This document shows positions 44,879-53,666 of a stretch of 64,000 bases of DNA, piece by piece; within the stretch, counting starts at the first letter, position 1, and each line of letters opens with the position of its first letter. The stretch lies in the NCBI GenBank assembly GCA_942492915.1, contig OW818662.1, positions 2,790,001-2,854,000 on the forward strand, read 5' to 3'. Made by a program: the position numbers and the translations under genes. This DNA is from Turneriella sp942492915 (GTDB taxonomy: Bacteria; Spirochaetota; Leptospiria; Turneriellales; Turneriellaceae). The notes below the pieces were generated by a model that saw nothing but the letters and a program-made list of their open reading frames with translations, had not been told where the DNA came from and made no database searches.

Positions 44879-46711
44879 ATGAGCGACCCGAAATTCTCGT
44901 CTGCTCATCACGAGCTCACCGAACCAACGCACTATCGTGGCCCCGTTCTTGACGAAGCTGGCGTCTTCGCCCGCTGGCAGAACGACCTTAACCTTCTCGA
45001 TTTCGCCCTGCAGCCCATAGTCCATGCTGTTACGGGAGCGACGTACGCGGTCGAGGCACTGGTTCGCGGTTTTGAGGCGATAGGTTATGATTCGCCGCAT
45101 GCCCTGTTCGATGCGGCATTTCAAGAAAATGTGCTTTTTTTTGTGGATATTCGCCTGCGAGAAAAGGCTATTGCTAAATTTAAGACGCTCCCGTTTAGCG
45201 AGAGGTTAATTCTTTTCTATAACTACGATCCGCGCATGCTCGAGATGCCCGACTATCGGCCCGGTGTGACCGAAAGCCTGATGGCAAACTTTGAACTGAG
45301 CAGCGATCAGATCTGTTTTGAGATCAATGAAAAATACCAGATTCAGTCAAACCAGACGCTCAACGGATTTGTGCGAAATCTGCAAGACAGGGGTATCAAG
45401 ATCGCACTCGACGATTTTGGTTCGGGCTATGCTGGTTTTGAGCTATTCTATCATTCAGAGCCAAATCTGCTTAAGTTCGACAGGTTTCTGATTTCGAATA
45501 TAGAATCCGATGTGCGCAAGCGCAATCTATGCTCGCACATGATCAATCTCTGCAAGGTACAGGGCGTGACAACGGTTGCTGAAGGCGTCGAAACAGCGGC
45601 AGAGCTTAATATCTGCCGAACGATTGGATTCGATCTGATACAGGGTTACTTCGTTGCGCGGCCGACAACAGAAGTCGCGGAGTTAAGTCCTACTTACGAA
45701 TCCGTTGTGCGCGCGCATGACGGGCAAAAGCGTCGTGCAACTGACGATGCCGAGCTCGTCACACGCAGCATATTGCAAATTGAAACAATAAGCATCGACG
45801 CCGACGTTCGAACGCTGCTCGACAAGTTTCACGACCAGTTGCAGTATAATTTCTTTCCGATTCTCGATTCAAACGACTATCCGCTCGGTATTGTGCATGA
45901 GAGGATGCTCAAGAAATACATCTATTCACCCTTCGGTCGTGAGCTGCTCGCCAATAAATCTGTCACGCGTGGCCTGCGCAATTTTATTTCGCGCAGCCCC
46001 GTCGCTGACATCTACACGCCACAGGACAAGATACTCGAAATTTTCGTGAATAATGCAGACTGCGAGGGTGTCATTATCGTCAAAGACCTGAAATACTTCG
46101 GGTTTCTCAATGCCAAATCTTTGCTGAGCATCATCAACGAAAAACAACTCGAAGAGGCACGGGACACGAATCCACTCACGGGTCTCCCCGGTAATCGATT
46201 GATACACGCTTTTGTTGATAACGTACTAAGCGAAGGCGCGATCCATGCGTGGCTGGTCTATTTTGACTTTGACCACTTCAAGCCGTTTAATGACCATTTT
46301 GGGTTCAGACAGGGCGACCGCGCGCTGTCACTTTTCGCACAAATTTTGAAAGAGATCGTACCCACAGATGTCTTCATTGGACATATTGGTGGTGATGATT
46401 TTTTTCTGGGCCTCAACTCATCGGCTCATCCCGATATCCACATGATAAACGTCGTCACGCAAATACAGCAGCGCTTCGCGGACGAAATCAGACCATTTTT
46501 CACCCCGGAAGAACGCGCCGGTGGGCACTATTCGTCTCTTGATCGAAAAAACCAGAAGGCCGAGTTCCCGCTTCTGGCCGTCAGCGCCGCGATCATCGAA
46601 GTGACTGCGGGGTCAATAGCCGTGAGTTTCGAAAAAATTGCGGAGGTTTTGGCCCGACTCAAGAAACAGGCGAAAGCCGACCCTGAACACCTGGCAATTG
46701 CAAAATTCTGA
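44879..46711 (+). CDS. EAL-CBS-GGDEF cyclic-di-GMP protein
   Basis: A 610-residue soluble protein: an EAL domain (about residues 35-260), a pair of CBS-like repeats (about 290-415) and a GGDEF domain (about 425-600). EAL residues look complete: VEALVRGF, FEINEKYQI, ALDDFGSGY, LLKFDRF and AEGVET, so c-di-GMP breakdown is likely. The GGDEF half has YFDFDHFKPFNDHFG and GGDDF in place of GGDEF, with no RxxD inhibitory site, so it may make c-di-GMP or bind GTP to switch the EAL half. CBS pairs often bind adenylates. ATG 44879 is preferred to TTG 44852. Confidence 0.85.
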   Translation: MSDPKFSSAHHELTEPTHYRGPVLDEAGVFARWQNDLNLLDFALQPIVHAVTGATYAVEALVRGFEAIGYDSPHALFDAAFQENVLFFVDIRLREKAIAKFKTLPFSERLILFYNYDPRMLEMPDYRPGVTESLMANFELSSDQICFEINEKYQIQSNQTLNGFVRNLQDRGIKIALDDFGSGYAGFELFYHSEPNLLKFDRFLISNIESDVRKRNLCSHMINLCKVQGVTTVAEGVETAAELNICRTIGFDLIQGYFVARPTTEVAELSPTYESVVRAHDGQKRRATDDAELVTRSILQIETISIDADVRTLLDKFHDQLQYNFFPILDSNDYPLGIVHERMLKKYIYSPFGRELLANKSVTRGLRNFISRSPVADIYTPQDKILEIFVNNADCEGVIIVKDLKYFGFLNAKSLLSIINEKQLEEARDTNPLTGLPGNRLIHAFVDNVLSEGAIHAWLVYFDFDHFKPFNDHFGFRQGDRALSLFAQILKEIVPTDVFIGHIGGDDFFLGLNSSAHPDIHMINVVTQIQQRFADEIRPFFTPEERAGGHYSSLDRKNQKAEFPLLAVSAAIIEVTAGSIAVSFEKIAEVLARLKKQAKADPEHLAIAKF

Positions 46712-46778
46712 TTTCGTCATCCCTTAGGGTAATAATTCCGCTTTCAATACGTGCACTGAAAAAGGCTTGTAAACGTGG

Positions 46779-46804
46779 ATGTGACATAATAATGTGACAT
46801 AATA
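46779..46804 (+). promoter_or_regulatory. Tandem extended -10 elements before the coiled-coil gene
   Basis: ATGTGACATAATA occurs twice head to tail (46779-46791, 46792-46804); each holds TGACATAAT. The first would start RNA near 46797, 7 bases before the ATG at 46804. GTGACATAATAA also occurs at 848-859, at the EIIA promoter. Confidence 0.5.
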
Positions 46805-49800
46805 TGCTCGAGTACGCCCTACCGGTAGCGGCATCGGTGTTCTTCACCCTGTTTCTGCGCCGGCTCGACAAATCGAACGTCAATCTGAAGAAAATCAAAG
46901 CAATCGCTGAAAGGGCGGAGCGCGAGCTCGCTGAACTTACGCTCAAGAAAAAAGAAGAACTAAAAGACGCGACCGTGCGTTTTGACTCACTGCTCATCAC
47001 GGCCGACAAATACCTGCTGGGGCTCGGCGAAAAACTCGAACAGGCGCGCGCAGACCTGACTTCAGTCGAGACAACGCGGCAGAGCCTGCGCGTGATGGAC
47101 GGCGAATTGCAGTCGCTCGACAATACCACACGCTCGGTCAAAGACCAGCTGAAATTTATCAACGAGTCGCTCGATAAGATAGACCAACAGCAGAAAAAGA
47201 TCAAGAAGCTGCAAGATCATGTGAAGCAGGTCGATGACGAAGCGGCGAACATGATCGATGCATTTCAAGCTGCATTAAAAGACAAATCCGGTGAAATTCT
47301 CACAGTGCTCGAGAAGAAGTTTGAAGAAATAACTAACGAGACGCTGCGCATGCAGGGTGATTTACGCGAAGACCTTATGGCGCGCCATGCAGACCTGAAA
47401 GGTGAAGTTGAACACAGTTATGAGCAGCTCGAAATCGACCTGAAAAAGAGCGCGCAAGACCTGACGGTCAACATAGAGAATCGTATCAACCTGCAGATTC
47501 AATCGGTGACCGACCTGCAAGAACGTATTTTCTCCGCAGAAAAAAACCTCGAAATCACCGTGCCCGACATGATTCGCGATATCAAAAACGATCTGCTGCG
47601 CGACATGCACGAACAGGCGCAAAAACTTGAGACGCTGAAACTGACACTCAGCGGCACCGAAGACACGATGCGCAAGAAGCTGCATGTCTTCAGGGAAGAA
47701 CTCGAACAGCAGCGCTCGTTGCTATTTCACGAGATCGCAGGCGAAGCGGAGCGTATTCGCGACCAGATCTCGAACCTCGACCTCGATGCACTCGCCAAAA
47801 AAGACGAGATCATCAAGTCAGCACGCAGCGAAGCACAGAAAATTCAGAAAAATATCGAAGAGTTCAATGACCAGTATGCGCGAGCACGCGAAACACTGTT
47901 TCAGGAGGCCTCACGCCGCGAAGCCGAGCTTTCAAACAAACTTGATGAAATCGAAGACGTGAGCAAGAACATCAATGCAACGCTTTCGACCAACCGCTCA
48001 CGCGGTCTGGAAGAGATGCAGACCGAACTGCACAAAGCCCTCGGAGAAATCAAGACCGCTTCGCGCGAACTCTTCAGCGACATCGAAGATGAAATTTTAC
48101 GCGAATCGGGCATGCTGCGCGAAAAACTGAGCTCTGTTCAGGCTGAAGTCACTCAGATCGTGCAGCAGACAGAAGAGCGCTGCGAAAACCTGGAAACCAA
48201 GGTTGCAGATATCTCGCAGAATACCGAAAAAGAATTTGCTAATTACCTGAAAGAGCTCAAGAAAGCCGCCGAAAAAGGTCTCAACGACTACCGGGAAGAA
48301 CTTGGCGAGCGGGAGCGTCAGTTTATGCAAAACCTGACCAGCCTCGACAAGGGGCTGCGTGAGAGAATTTCAGACGCTGACCGTCACTTTGAAAGTGCGC
48401 AGGCACGCCTCGAAGAGATTGTCAAAGACGCCCGCAACGCACTGCACAAAAATACGCTCGAGATAGAAAAGAATCGCGCAGAGATGATGCGCGATATGGA
48501 CGCCGAACTCGAAGACCGTCTCAGCCACGCGAAGCATTTTATCGAAGAAGCGCAGGAAAAATCGGCCAACTCTTTCAGCGATACGCTGCAGAAGTTTAAA
48601 ACGCGCATCGAAGAAAAAGAGAACGAATTCAGCTCGAAAATTGAGCTTAACATCGCCCGTTTCTTTGACATGAAGAAGAGTCTCGAATCTTCACAAGAAA
48701 ATCTCATAGAAAACCTGCAGAGTGAAAAACGCCGCATCGAAAACGAAATGCGGCAGACGAACGACCAGCAATTAAAGCTGTTTGATCAGGAACTCGGCGA
48801 ACGCGAAAACCGGCATAAACAGCAGCTGCAGAGTCTGTCGTCAGAATCTGTCAGCGATTTCAAAGGCAAGGTGAACGAACTGATGGACAGGCTCATGGAA
48901 ATGAAGTCTGACACCAGCGCGACATTCAGAGAATTTCAGGAAAACCAGCAAGAAGTCTACGCAGCAATTGTCGAAGAAACACGCTCAACCGGTCAGGAGA
49001 TTCGCGATCTTAAAGAAGCCCTGCGTGAACTCAAAGCAGAAGGTCTCAGCATAGAGAAAAGCAAGCAGTCTGCCGAAAACATGCGCACGCTCGTACGCGA
49101 GCTTTCACAAAAAATCGAACAGGCAGAAAGCAAGAACCAGGTACTCGGCGAAGTTTACCAGCGCGTTGAAGAACTGAAAGAGATGCGCACCAAACTCGAA
49201 ACCGAGCTGCTGATGCTTAAAGAAAAGCGGGATAAAGTCGATCGGCTCGAAGAAAGCATCAATTTCGTACTCTCGATGCAGAATGAGATCGAAGGCAAGT
49301 CGATTCAGCTGAAGAAGATCCAGACAAACATGGATGAATTCTCAGCGCACTATGCGAAACTCGATGACGAACGCCGCAAGACAGACGTGCTGCTGCAGAA
49401 CATGATAGACGAAAACCGTCTGATACAGAAGACAATAGACAAGATTGAAGCGCAAGATAAACATATCGATTCTCTCAACGACGGCATCGCACAACTCAAT
49501 GGCTTTTTCCAGCGGGTCGAACAGCGGTCAGTCTTACTCAAAGACCAGCTCGATACGATCACCGACCAGATGGTGGGCCTGCATAAAAACGAGCAAGAGC
49601 TGCAATCAATTCAGGGTCGCTTCATGGAAATCGAAGACCTGATGACCGATATCGAGAAAAAGAAAACACAGATTATTGCCTTCAACAAACAATTCGAAGA
49701 GCTGCGTAAAGCTATGGCTTCGAGCGTGCAGCAAATCGAAAAAATTGAGCAGAACGCTGAGTCTAAGGTACGCCAGCTGTCAGAATTCATGAAAGCAATG

Positions 49801-49977
49801 GATGACGAAACTGCGAACAAAGTCACGATCACCAAAACGCTGTCACCCGCGGGTGTCGGCGACAAAAAAGACATGGTTCGCAAACTCGCGGCTTTCCAGT
49901 GGACGGCAGAAGAAATCGCTCAGCGCGTGAATCTTGACATCAATACTGTTGAGACCATTCTGTCGTTACCGGGATAG
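46804..49977 (+). CDS. Giant coiled-coil protein, spirochaete-specific (SpiroCoCo type)
   Basis: A 1057-residue protein with a short N-terminal membrane segment (about residues 3-18, YALPVAASVFFTLFL) and then nearly unbroken heptad-repeat coiled coil, rich in Glu, Lys, Leu and Gln, to about residue 1000. The last 35 residues (MVRKLAAFQWTAEEIAQRVN and on) look like a short helix-turn-helix. Architecture and composition fit the family of long coiled-coil proteins named SpiroCoCo in spirochaetes, whose role is not established; a filament-like envelope or cell-shape function is possible. ATG 46804 is kept because it places the membrane helix at the N-terminus. recG follows after 106 bases. Confidence 0.8.
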   Translation: MLEYALPVAASVFFTLFLRRLDKSNVNLKKIKAIAERAERELAELTLKKKEELKDATVRFDSLLITADKYLLGLGEKLEQARADLTSVETTRQSLRVMDGELQSLDNTTRSVKDQLKFINESLDKIDQQQKKIKKLQDHVKQVDDEAANMIDAFQAALKDKSGEILTVLEKKFEEITNETLRMQGDLREDLMARHADLKGEVEHSYEQLEIDLKKSAQDLTVNIENRINLQIQSVTDLQERIFSAEKNLEITVPDMIRDIKNDLLRDMHEQAQKLETLKLTLSGTEDTMRKKLHVFREELEQQRSLLFHEIAGEAERIRDQISNLDLDALAKKDEIIKSARSEAQKIQKNIEEFNDQYARARETLFQEASRREAELSNKLDEIEDVSKNINATLSTNRSRGLEEMQTELHKALGEIKTASRELFSDIEDEILRESGMLREKLSSVQAEVTQIVQQTEERCENLETKVADISQNTEKEFANYLKELKKAAEKGLNDYREELGERERQFMQNLTSLDKGLRERISDADRHFESAQARLEEIVKDARNALHKNTLEIEKNRAEMMRDMDAELEDRLSHAKHFIEEAQEKSANSFSDTLQKFKTRIEEKENEFSSKIELNIARFFDMKKSLESSQENLIENLQSEKRRIENEMRQTNDQQLKLFDQELGERENRHKQQLQSLSSESVSDFKGKVNELMDRLMEMKSDTSATFREFQENQQEVYAAIVEETRSTGQEIRDLKEALRELKAEGLSIEKSKQSAENMRTLVRELSQKIEQAESKNQVLGEVYQRVEELKEMRTKLETELLMLKEKRDKVDRLEESINFVLSMQNEIEGKSIQLKKIQTNMDEFSAHYAKLDDERRKTDVLLQNMIDENRLIQKTIDKIEAQDKHIDSLNDGIAQLNGFFQRVEQRSVLLKDQLDTITDQMVGLHKNEQELQSIQGRFMEIEDLMTDIEKKKTQIIAFNKQFEELRKAMASSVQQIEKIEQNAESKVRQLSEFMKAMDDETANKVTITKTLSPAGVGDKKDMVRKLAAFQWTAEEIAQRVNLDINTVETILSLPG

Positions 49978-49982
49978 CGCAA

Positions 49983-50071
49983 GTCGCTTCGAGCGCCTCA
50001 GCGACCAACAAGTTACTTCATTGTCTAGGTCGGCGATTCGAGCATCCGGTCACTGAGGCGCTCGAAGTGAC
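49983..50071 (+). repeat. Large inverted repeat between the coiled-coil gene and recG
   Basis: Arms 49983-50006 and 50048-50071 pair over 24 bases with one G-U and one mismatch; the 41-base loop holds a third, related piece (GGTCGGCGATTCGAGC). It ends 12 bases before the recG start and could act as terminator, attenuator or RNase site. Confidence 0.75.
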
Positions 50072-50083
50072 CCGAATGGAACT

Positions 50084-52213
50084 ATGATTTCTCTTTCTGA
50101 CACCAGCCTCTTCTCTGCGGAGCAGCTCAAGGTTCTGAGCCGTCTCAAAGTCAAAGACGTGCGCGACCTTTTCTACTATCTGCCGCGTAAGTATATCGAT
50201 CGATCGCAGAAACTTGACCTGCGAAGTTCGCGCGCGGGTGACCTGGTAACCGTCGTTGGCCAGATTCTTCACGCGGAAATGAAGTTCGCCGGACGCCGCC
50301 GCTTCACCATCAAGATAGAATCTAATGGCTTCATTATTTACGCGACCTTCTTCAACGCGGGTGCTTACCTGCAGAAGGTCTTAACGGTCGGCACGCAGGT
50401 TGCCTGTTGGGGCAAACTCGAAATTTTTCGCGGGCGCATGAGCTTCATGCATCCCGAATGGGAACTGATTACCACCGAAGACGATTCGGGTACTCCCGTT
50501 CATACCGGACGAATCGTACCGATCTACCGCATAACCGAAGGCATGCGTGCAGCCTACCTTACTGTGAAATCATTGCGCGAAAAAATAGGTGCATGCCTGG
50601 CAAAATACGAGAAGCGCATCACCGATTATGTGCCTGCTGCAACTTTGAATGAATGGCAGATGCCCGGCGTTGCCGAAGCGCTACATAAGATCCACTTTCC
50701 CGAGACGATGGAAGAGACGGAATATGCGCGCCGACGCATGGCCTTCGACGAGCTCATGCTCTTTTCAGTGCTCAATGAAGAGAAGAAGGCGGCGATTCGC
50801 CTGATCGAAAAGACTTTCAGAATTGAGATTAATCCTGCCTTGAAAAAAGAGATCGAATCACTCGAGAAAGGGCTTCCGTTTGAACTGACGGGTGACCAGA
50901 AGAAGGCGATCGCCGGGCTGCTCAAAAACTCTGCTGCTGCGTGGCCGGTAAACCACCTGCTGATGGGCGACGTCGGCAGCGGCAAAACCCTAGTCGCGCT
51001 GATTCTTGCTCTCGTCTATATGCGGCACGGCCTGCAGGTCGCGTACCTTGCCCCGACAGAAATTCTTGCACGGCAGCACTACCAGACCTTCTTGAATGTT
51101 CTGCCAGGTGGTTCATTCGAAGGTGTAGAGCTTGTACTCGGCAAAGACGCCGCAAAAGAGCGCAAGGCAAAACTCGACCGCCTCGCGCGCGGCGACTCAC
51201 AGATTGCGATCGGTACGCATGCCCTTATTCAAGACGACGTGAACTTCAAGAACCTTGCGCTCATCATCATCGACGAACAGCACCGCTTCGGCGTCGAGCA
51301 GCGCGAGAAGCTGCGGGCGAAGGGCAAGACACCCGATCTGCTATCAATGACCGCGACGCCGATACCGCGCACGCTAACGCTCGCCTATTATGGCGACCTT
51401 GAACCCATCTACCTCAGAGAAAAACCCAAGAACCGCCTCAAGGTCGACACACGCCTTTTCAGCGAGTCCGACCTCGACCGCATTTACAAAGCCGTGCGCA
51501 AATACGTGAGCGAAGGCAGGCAGGTGTACATCATCTACCCAGTGATCGAAGAGAGCGAAAATTCGGAAATGACACCCGCAGGTGCCGAAGTTCGCGCCGG
51601 CGTGGAAACCGGCAAAGCAAGAACTATGGCGTCTCTGATGGGAGAATACGCCGAGCTTGAACGCGATGTCTTTCCCGATTTGCGCCTCGGTCTGTTGCAT
51701 GGCAGACTGACCAGCGACGAAAAAGACCGGGCAATGCAGAAATTTAAAGAAGGATTGATTCAAGTTCTGGTTTCAACCACCGTGGTCGAAGTCGGCATCG
51801 ACGTACCCAACGCAAATGTGATCGTAATCAGAAATCCTGACCGGTTTGGATTGTCGCAACTGCACCAGCTGCGCGGCCGGGTGGGACGCGGCGAACACCA
51901 GAGTTTCTGCATTTTGGTGGCGCCCGAACGACTGACCGCCGAAGGCCAGCAGCGACTCGATGCAATGGTGCGTACCGAAGACGGATTTGAATTGGCGCAG
52001 GTCGACTTTCAATTGCGCGGTGCAGGCGAAATGACCGGTATCAAACAATCCGGGGCGTCAGAATTTCATGTCGCCGACCTTCGTATTCATGGCGAGCTGC
52101 TCGAGACCGCGGCCGATTTTCTGAAACAGCACCCTGAAGTGCAGGCGCGTTTCGGTTCGCTTAAGAACATTCGCCAGGCACTGGAAAAAGGCCTGGTCCT
52201 GTTCGGAAACTAG
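50084..52213 (+). CDS. recG: ATP-dependent DNA helicase RecG
   Basis: A 709-residue RecG. An N-terminal wedge/OB region (about residues 15-190, RDLFYYLPRKYIDRS near the start) precedes the helicase core: LMGDVGSGKTLVALI (motif I), APTEILARQH, IIDEQHRFGVEQR (motif II), SMTATPIPRTL, LLHGRLTSDEKD, VVEVGIDVPNAN and QLHQLRGRVGRGE (motif VI). It reverses stalled replication forks and branch-migrates junctions. The wedge domain length is at the short end for the family. It converges on lpxD. Confidence 0.95.
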   Translation: MISLSDTSLFSAEQLKVLSRLKVKDVRDLFYYLPRKYIDRSQKLDLRSSRAGDLVTVVGQILHAEMKFAGRRRFTIKIESNGFIIYATFFNAGAYLQKVLTVGTQVACWGKLEIFRGRMSFMHPEWELITTEDDSGTPVHTGRIVPIYRITEGMRAAYLTVKSLREKIGACLAKYEKRITDYVPAATLNEWQMPGVAEALHKIHFPETMEETEYARRRMAFDELMLFSVLNEEKKAAIRLIEKTFRIEINPALKKEIESLEKGLPFELTGDQKKAIAGLLKNSAAAWPVNHLLMGDVGSGKTLVALILALVYMRHGLQVAYLAPTEILARQHYQTFLNVLPGGSFEGVELVLGKDAAKERKAKLDRLARGDSQIAIGTHALIQDDVNFKNLALIIIDEQHRFGVEQREKLRAKGKTPDLLSMTATPIPRTLTLAYYGDLEPIYLREKPKNRLKVDTRLFSESDLDRIYKAVRKYVSEGRQVYIIYPVIEESENSEMTPAGAEVRAGVETGKARTMASLMGEYAELERDVFPDLRLGLLHGRLTSDEKDRAMQKFKEGLIQVLVSTTVVEVGIDVPNANVIVIRNPDRFGLSQLHQLRGRVGRGEHQSFCILVAPERLTAEGQQRLDAMVRTEDGFELAQVDFQLRGAGEMTGIKQSGASEFHVADLRIHGELLETAADFLKQHPEVQARFGSLKNIRQALEKGLVLFGN

Positions 52214-52228
52214 ACCGGCTGAAGCGGC

Positions 52229-53317
52229 CTATTTTCCCGCTTTTTCTGCCATAAGTTCTGCGACCTGTTTCTTGAGCTCTTTGAACTCTTTCGCCATATC
52301 GCCGAGCTTCTGGTATGCCCCGAAATTCTTCACATATTCACGCATCGGCTGCGAGGGCGACTGTGCATACATGCCCTTCTCTGTTATGTCAGCAATCACG
52401 CCCGCGCGGTGAACAAGAACCACATCGTCGCAGATAGATACGTGGTCTTTGACCATTGCGTCGCCGCTCGCGATGACGCGCTTGCCGGTTTTCGATGAGC
52501 CGGCCATTTTCCAGCCTGTCAGCAATATGGAGTTTTCGCCGATTTCGCAGTTATGCGCCGTATGGCAGATGTTGTCACAGATCACGTTGTCGTGAAAGAC
52601 AGTACTGGTGAATGTCGCGCGGTCTATGGCGTTCAGCGCGCCGATCGTTACATCATCACCTAGCACAACATTGCCCGTCTGCGGAATGCGGTAATGGTGA
52701 AAATTCTCGTCTTGCGAGTAACCAAAACCTTCTGAACCAATCACGCTGTGTGGCAAGATGAGGCAGTTTTTACCTACGATGCATTGAAAACCGACAATAC
52801 TGTGATGCTGAATCACTGTGCCTTCACCGATGAACGCTTCAAACTCGACAACCACGTGCGACTGCAAAATACAACCTTTGCCGATCACCGCGCCGCGTTC
52901 GATTACTGTATAGGGCCCAATTCTGACGTCGTCGGGAATTTTGACCGTCGCGTGAATCACTGCGGTAGGGTGTACGCGCTCAAAACCATCCTCGGTGTAG
53001 TCGCGATCGCTGTATTTCTGGCGCATGAGCGCGTATGAAACGCCTGCGTTCTCGCTGGCGATGACCGCCGTGTCGCTCTGCGGCTCAAGTTTTGCGGCGT
53101 CTGTCGCACCCATGACAATGGCAGCGGGTTTGCGTGCGATAATTTCTTTGACTTTCTTGGCGTCGGTGACAAAGACCATGTCGCCGGGTTTGCAGTCTTC
53201 GGTGCCGGCAATAGCCCTGACTTCGATCGATCCCCCGCTGATAACTTCTTTCAGCCGGTAGCCGTCTTTACATTCGGCGGCAATCTCGTTAACGGTCTTG
53301 TTGATCGTGGTTTTCAT
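52229..53317 (-). CDS. lpxD: UDP-3-O-acylglucosamine N-acyltransferase
   Basis: A 362-residue LpxD, which adds the N-linked acyl chain to UDP-3-O-acylglucosamine in lipid A synthesis. The N-terminal uridine-binding domain is followed by a left-handed beta-helix of hexapeptide repeats (VHPTAVIHATVKIPDDVRIG and on) with the likely catalytic His in CHTAHNCEIG, and a C-terminal helix (residues about 335-362) rich in Lys and Glu. ATG 53317 is preferred to a start 13 codons upstream for the family N-terminus. lpxA, lpxB and fabZ are not adjacent. It diverges from infA. Confidence 0.88.
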   Translation of the reverse strand: MKTTINKTVNEIAAECKDGYRLKEVISGGSIEVRAIAGTEDCKPGDMVFVTDAKKVKEIIARKPAAIVMGATDAAKLEPQSDTAVIASENAGVSYALMRQKYSDRDYTEDGFERVHPTAVIHATVKIPDDVRIGPYTVIERGAVIGKGCILQSHVVVEFEAFIGEGTVIQHHSIVGFQCIVGKNCLILPHSVIGSEGFGYSQDENFHHYRIPQTGNVVLGDDVTIGALNAIDRATFTSTVFHDNVICDNICHTAHNCEIGENSILLTGWKMAGSSKTGKRVIASGDAMVKDHVSICDDVVLVHRAGVIADITEKGMYAQSPSQPMREYVKNFGAYQKLGDMAKEFKELKKQVAELMAEKAGK

Positions 53318-53395
53318 GCGCCACTGTTCTGACGCGAGAGGCCCGGTATATTCCAAAGTGTTCGACGCCCTGTGTCGACGGGCTATCGTGCCGCA

Positions 53396-53614
53396 ATGGC
53401 CAAAGAAGAGGCAATCTCAGTAAACGGAATTATCAAGAAGGCTCTGCCCAACGCCATGTTTCTTGTTGAACTCGAAAATGGTCACGAAATTCTCGGCCAC
53501 ATTTCAGGTAAGATGCGCAAGCACTACATTCGCATCAACCCCGGCGACAAGGTGTCAATTGAACTCTCGCCCTACGACCTGACGCGCGGTCGCATCACCT
53601 ATCGAGTCGCGTAA
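53396..53614 (+). CDS. infA: Translation initiation factor IF-1
   Basis: A 72-residue IF-1, exactly the standard length, one OB-fold. It starts MAKEEAISVNGIIKKALPNA, then VELENGHEILGHISGKMRKH and YIRINPGDKVSIELSPYDL-TRGRITYR. It sits on the 30S A site and helps IF-2 and IF-3. ATG 53396 is fixed by the family start. It stands alone, away from the ribosomal protein operon, as is common in spirochaetes and many others. A nested hairpin (53629-53666) follows. Confidence 0.95.
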   Translation: MAKEEAISVNGIIKKALPNAMFLVELENGHEILGHISGKMRKHYIRINPGDKVSIELSPYDLTRGRITYRVA

Positions 53615-53628
53615 GCACCTCGAAAGGT

Positions 53629-53666
53629 CTTTGACGAACGTACCGCTTTCGTAGAGCCGCTCAAAG
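53629..53666. terminator. Nested hairpin between infA and murC
   Basis: CTTTGA/TCAAAG (53629-53634, 53661-53666) encloses ACGAA/TTCGT (53634-53638, 53648-53652). It lies between convergent genes and overlaps the murC stop region. Confidence 0.45.

Noticed and set aside
46804..49977. Repetitive coding DNA of the coiled-coil gene as a tandem repeat array
   Set aside because: The repetition is at the heptad level in protein; I see no repeated nucleotide unit.
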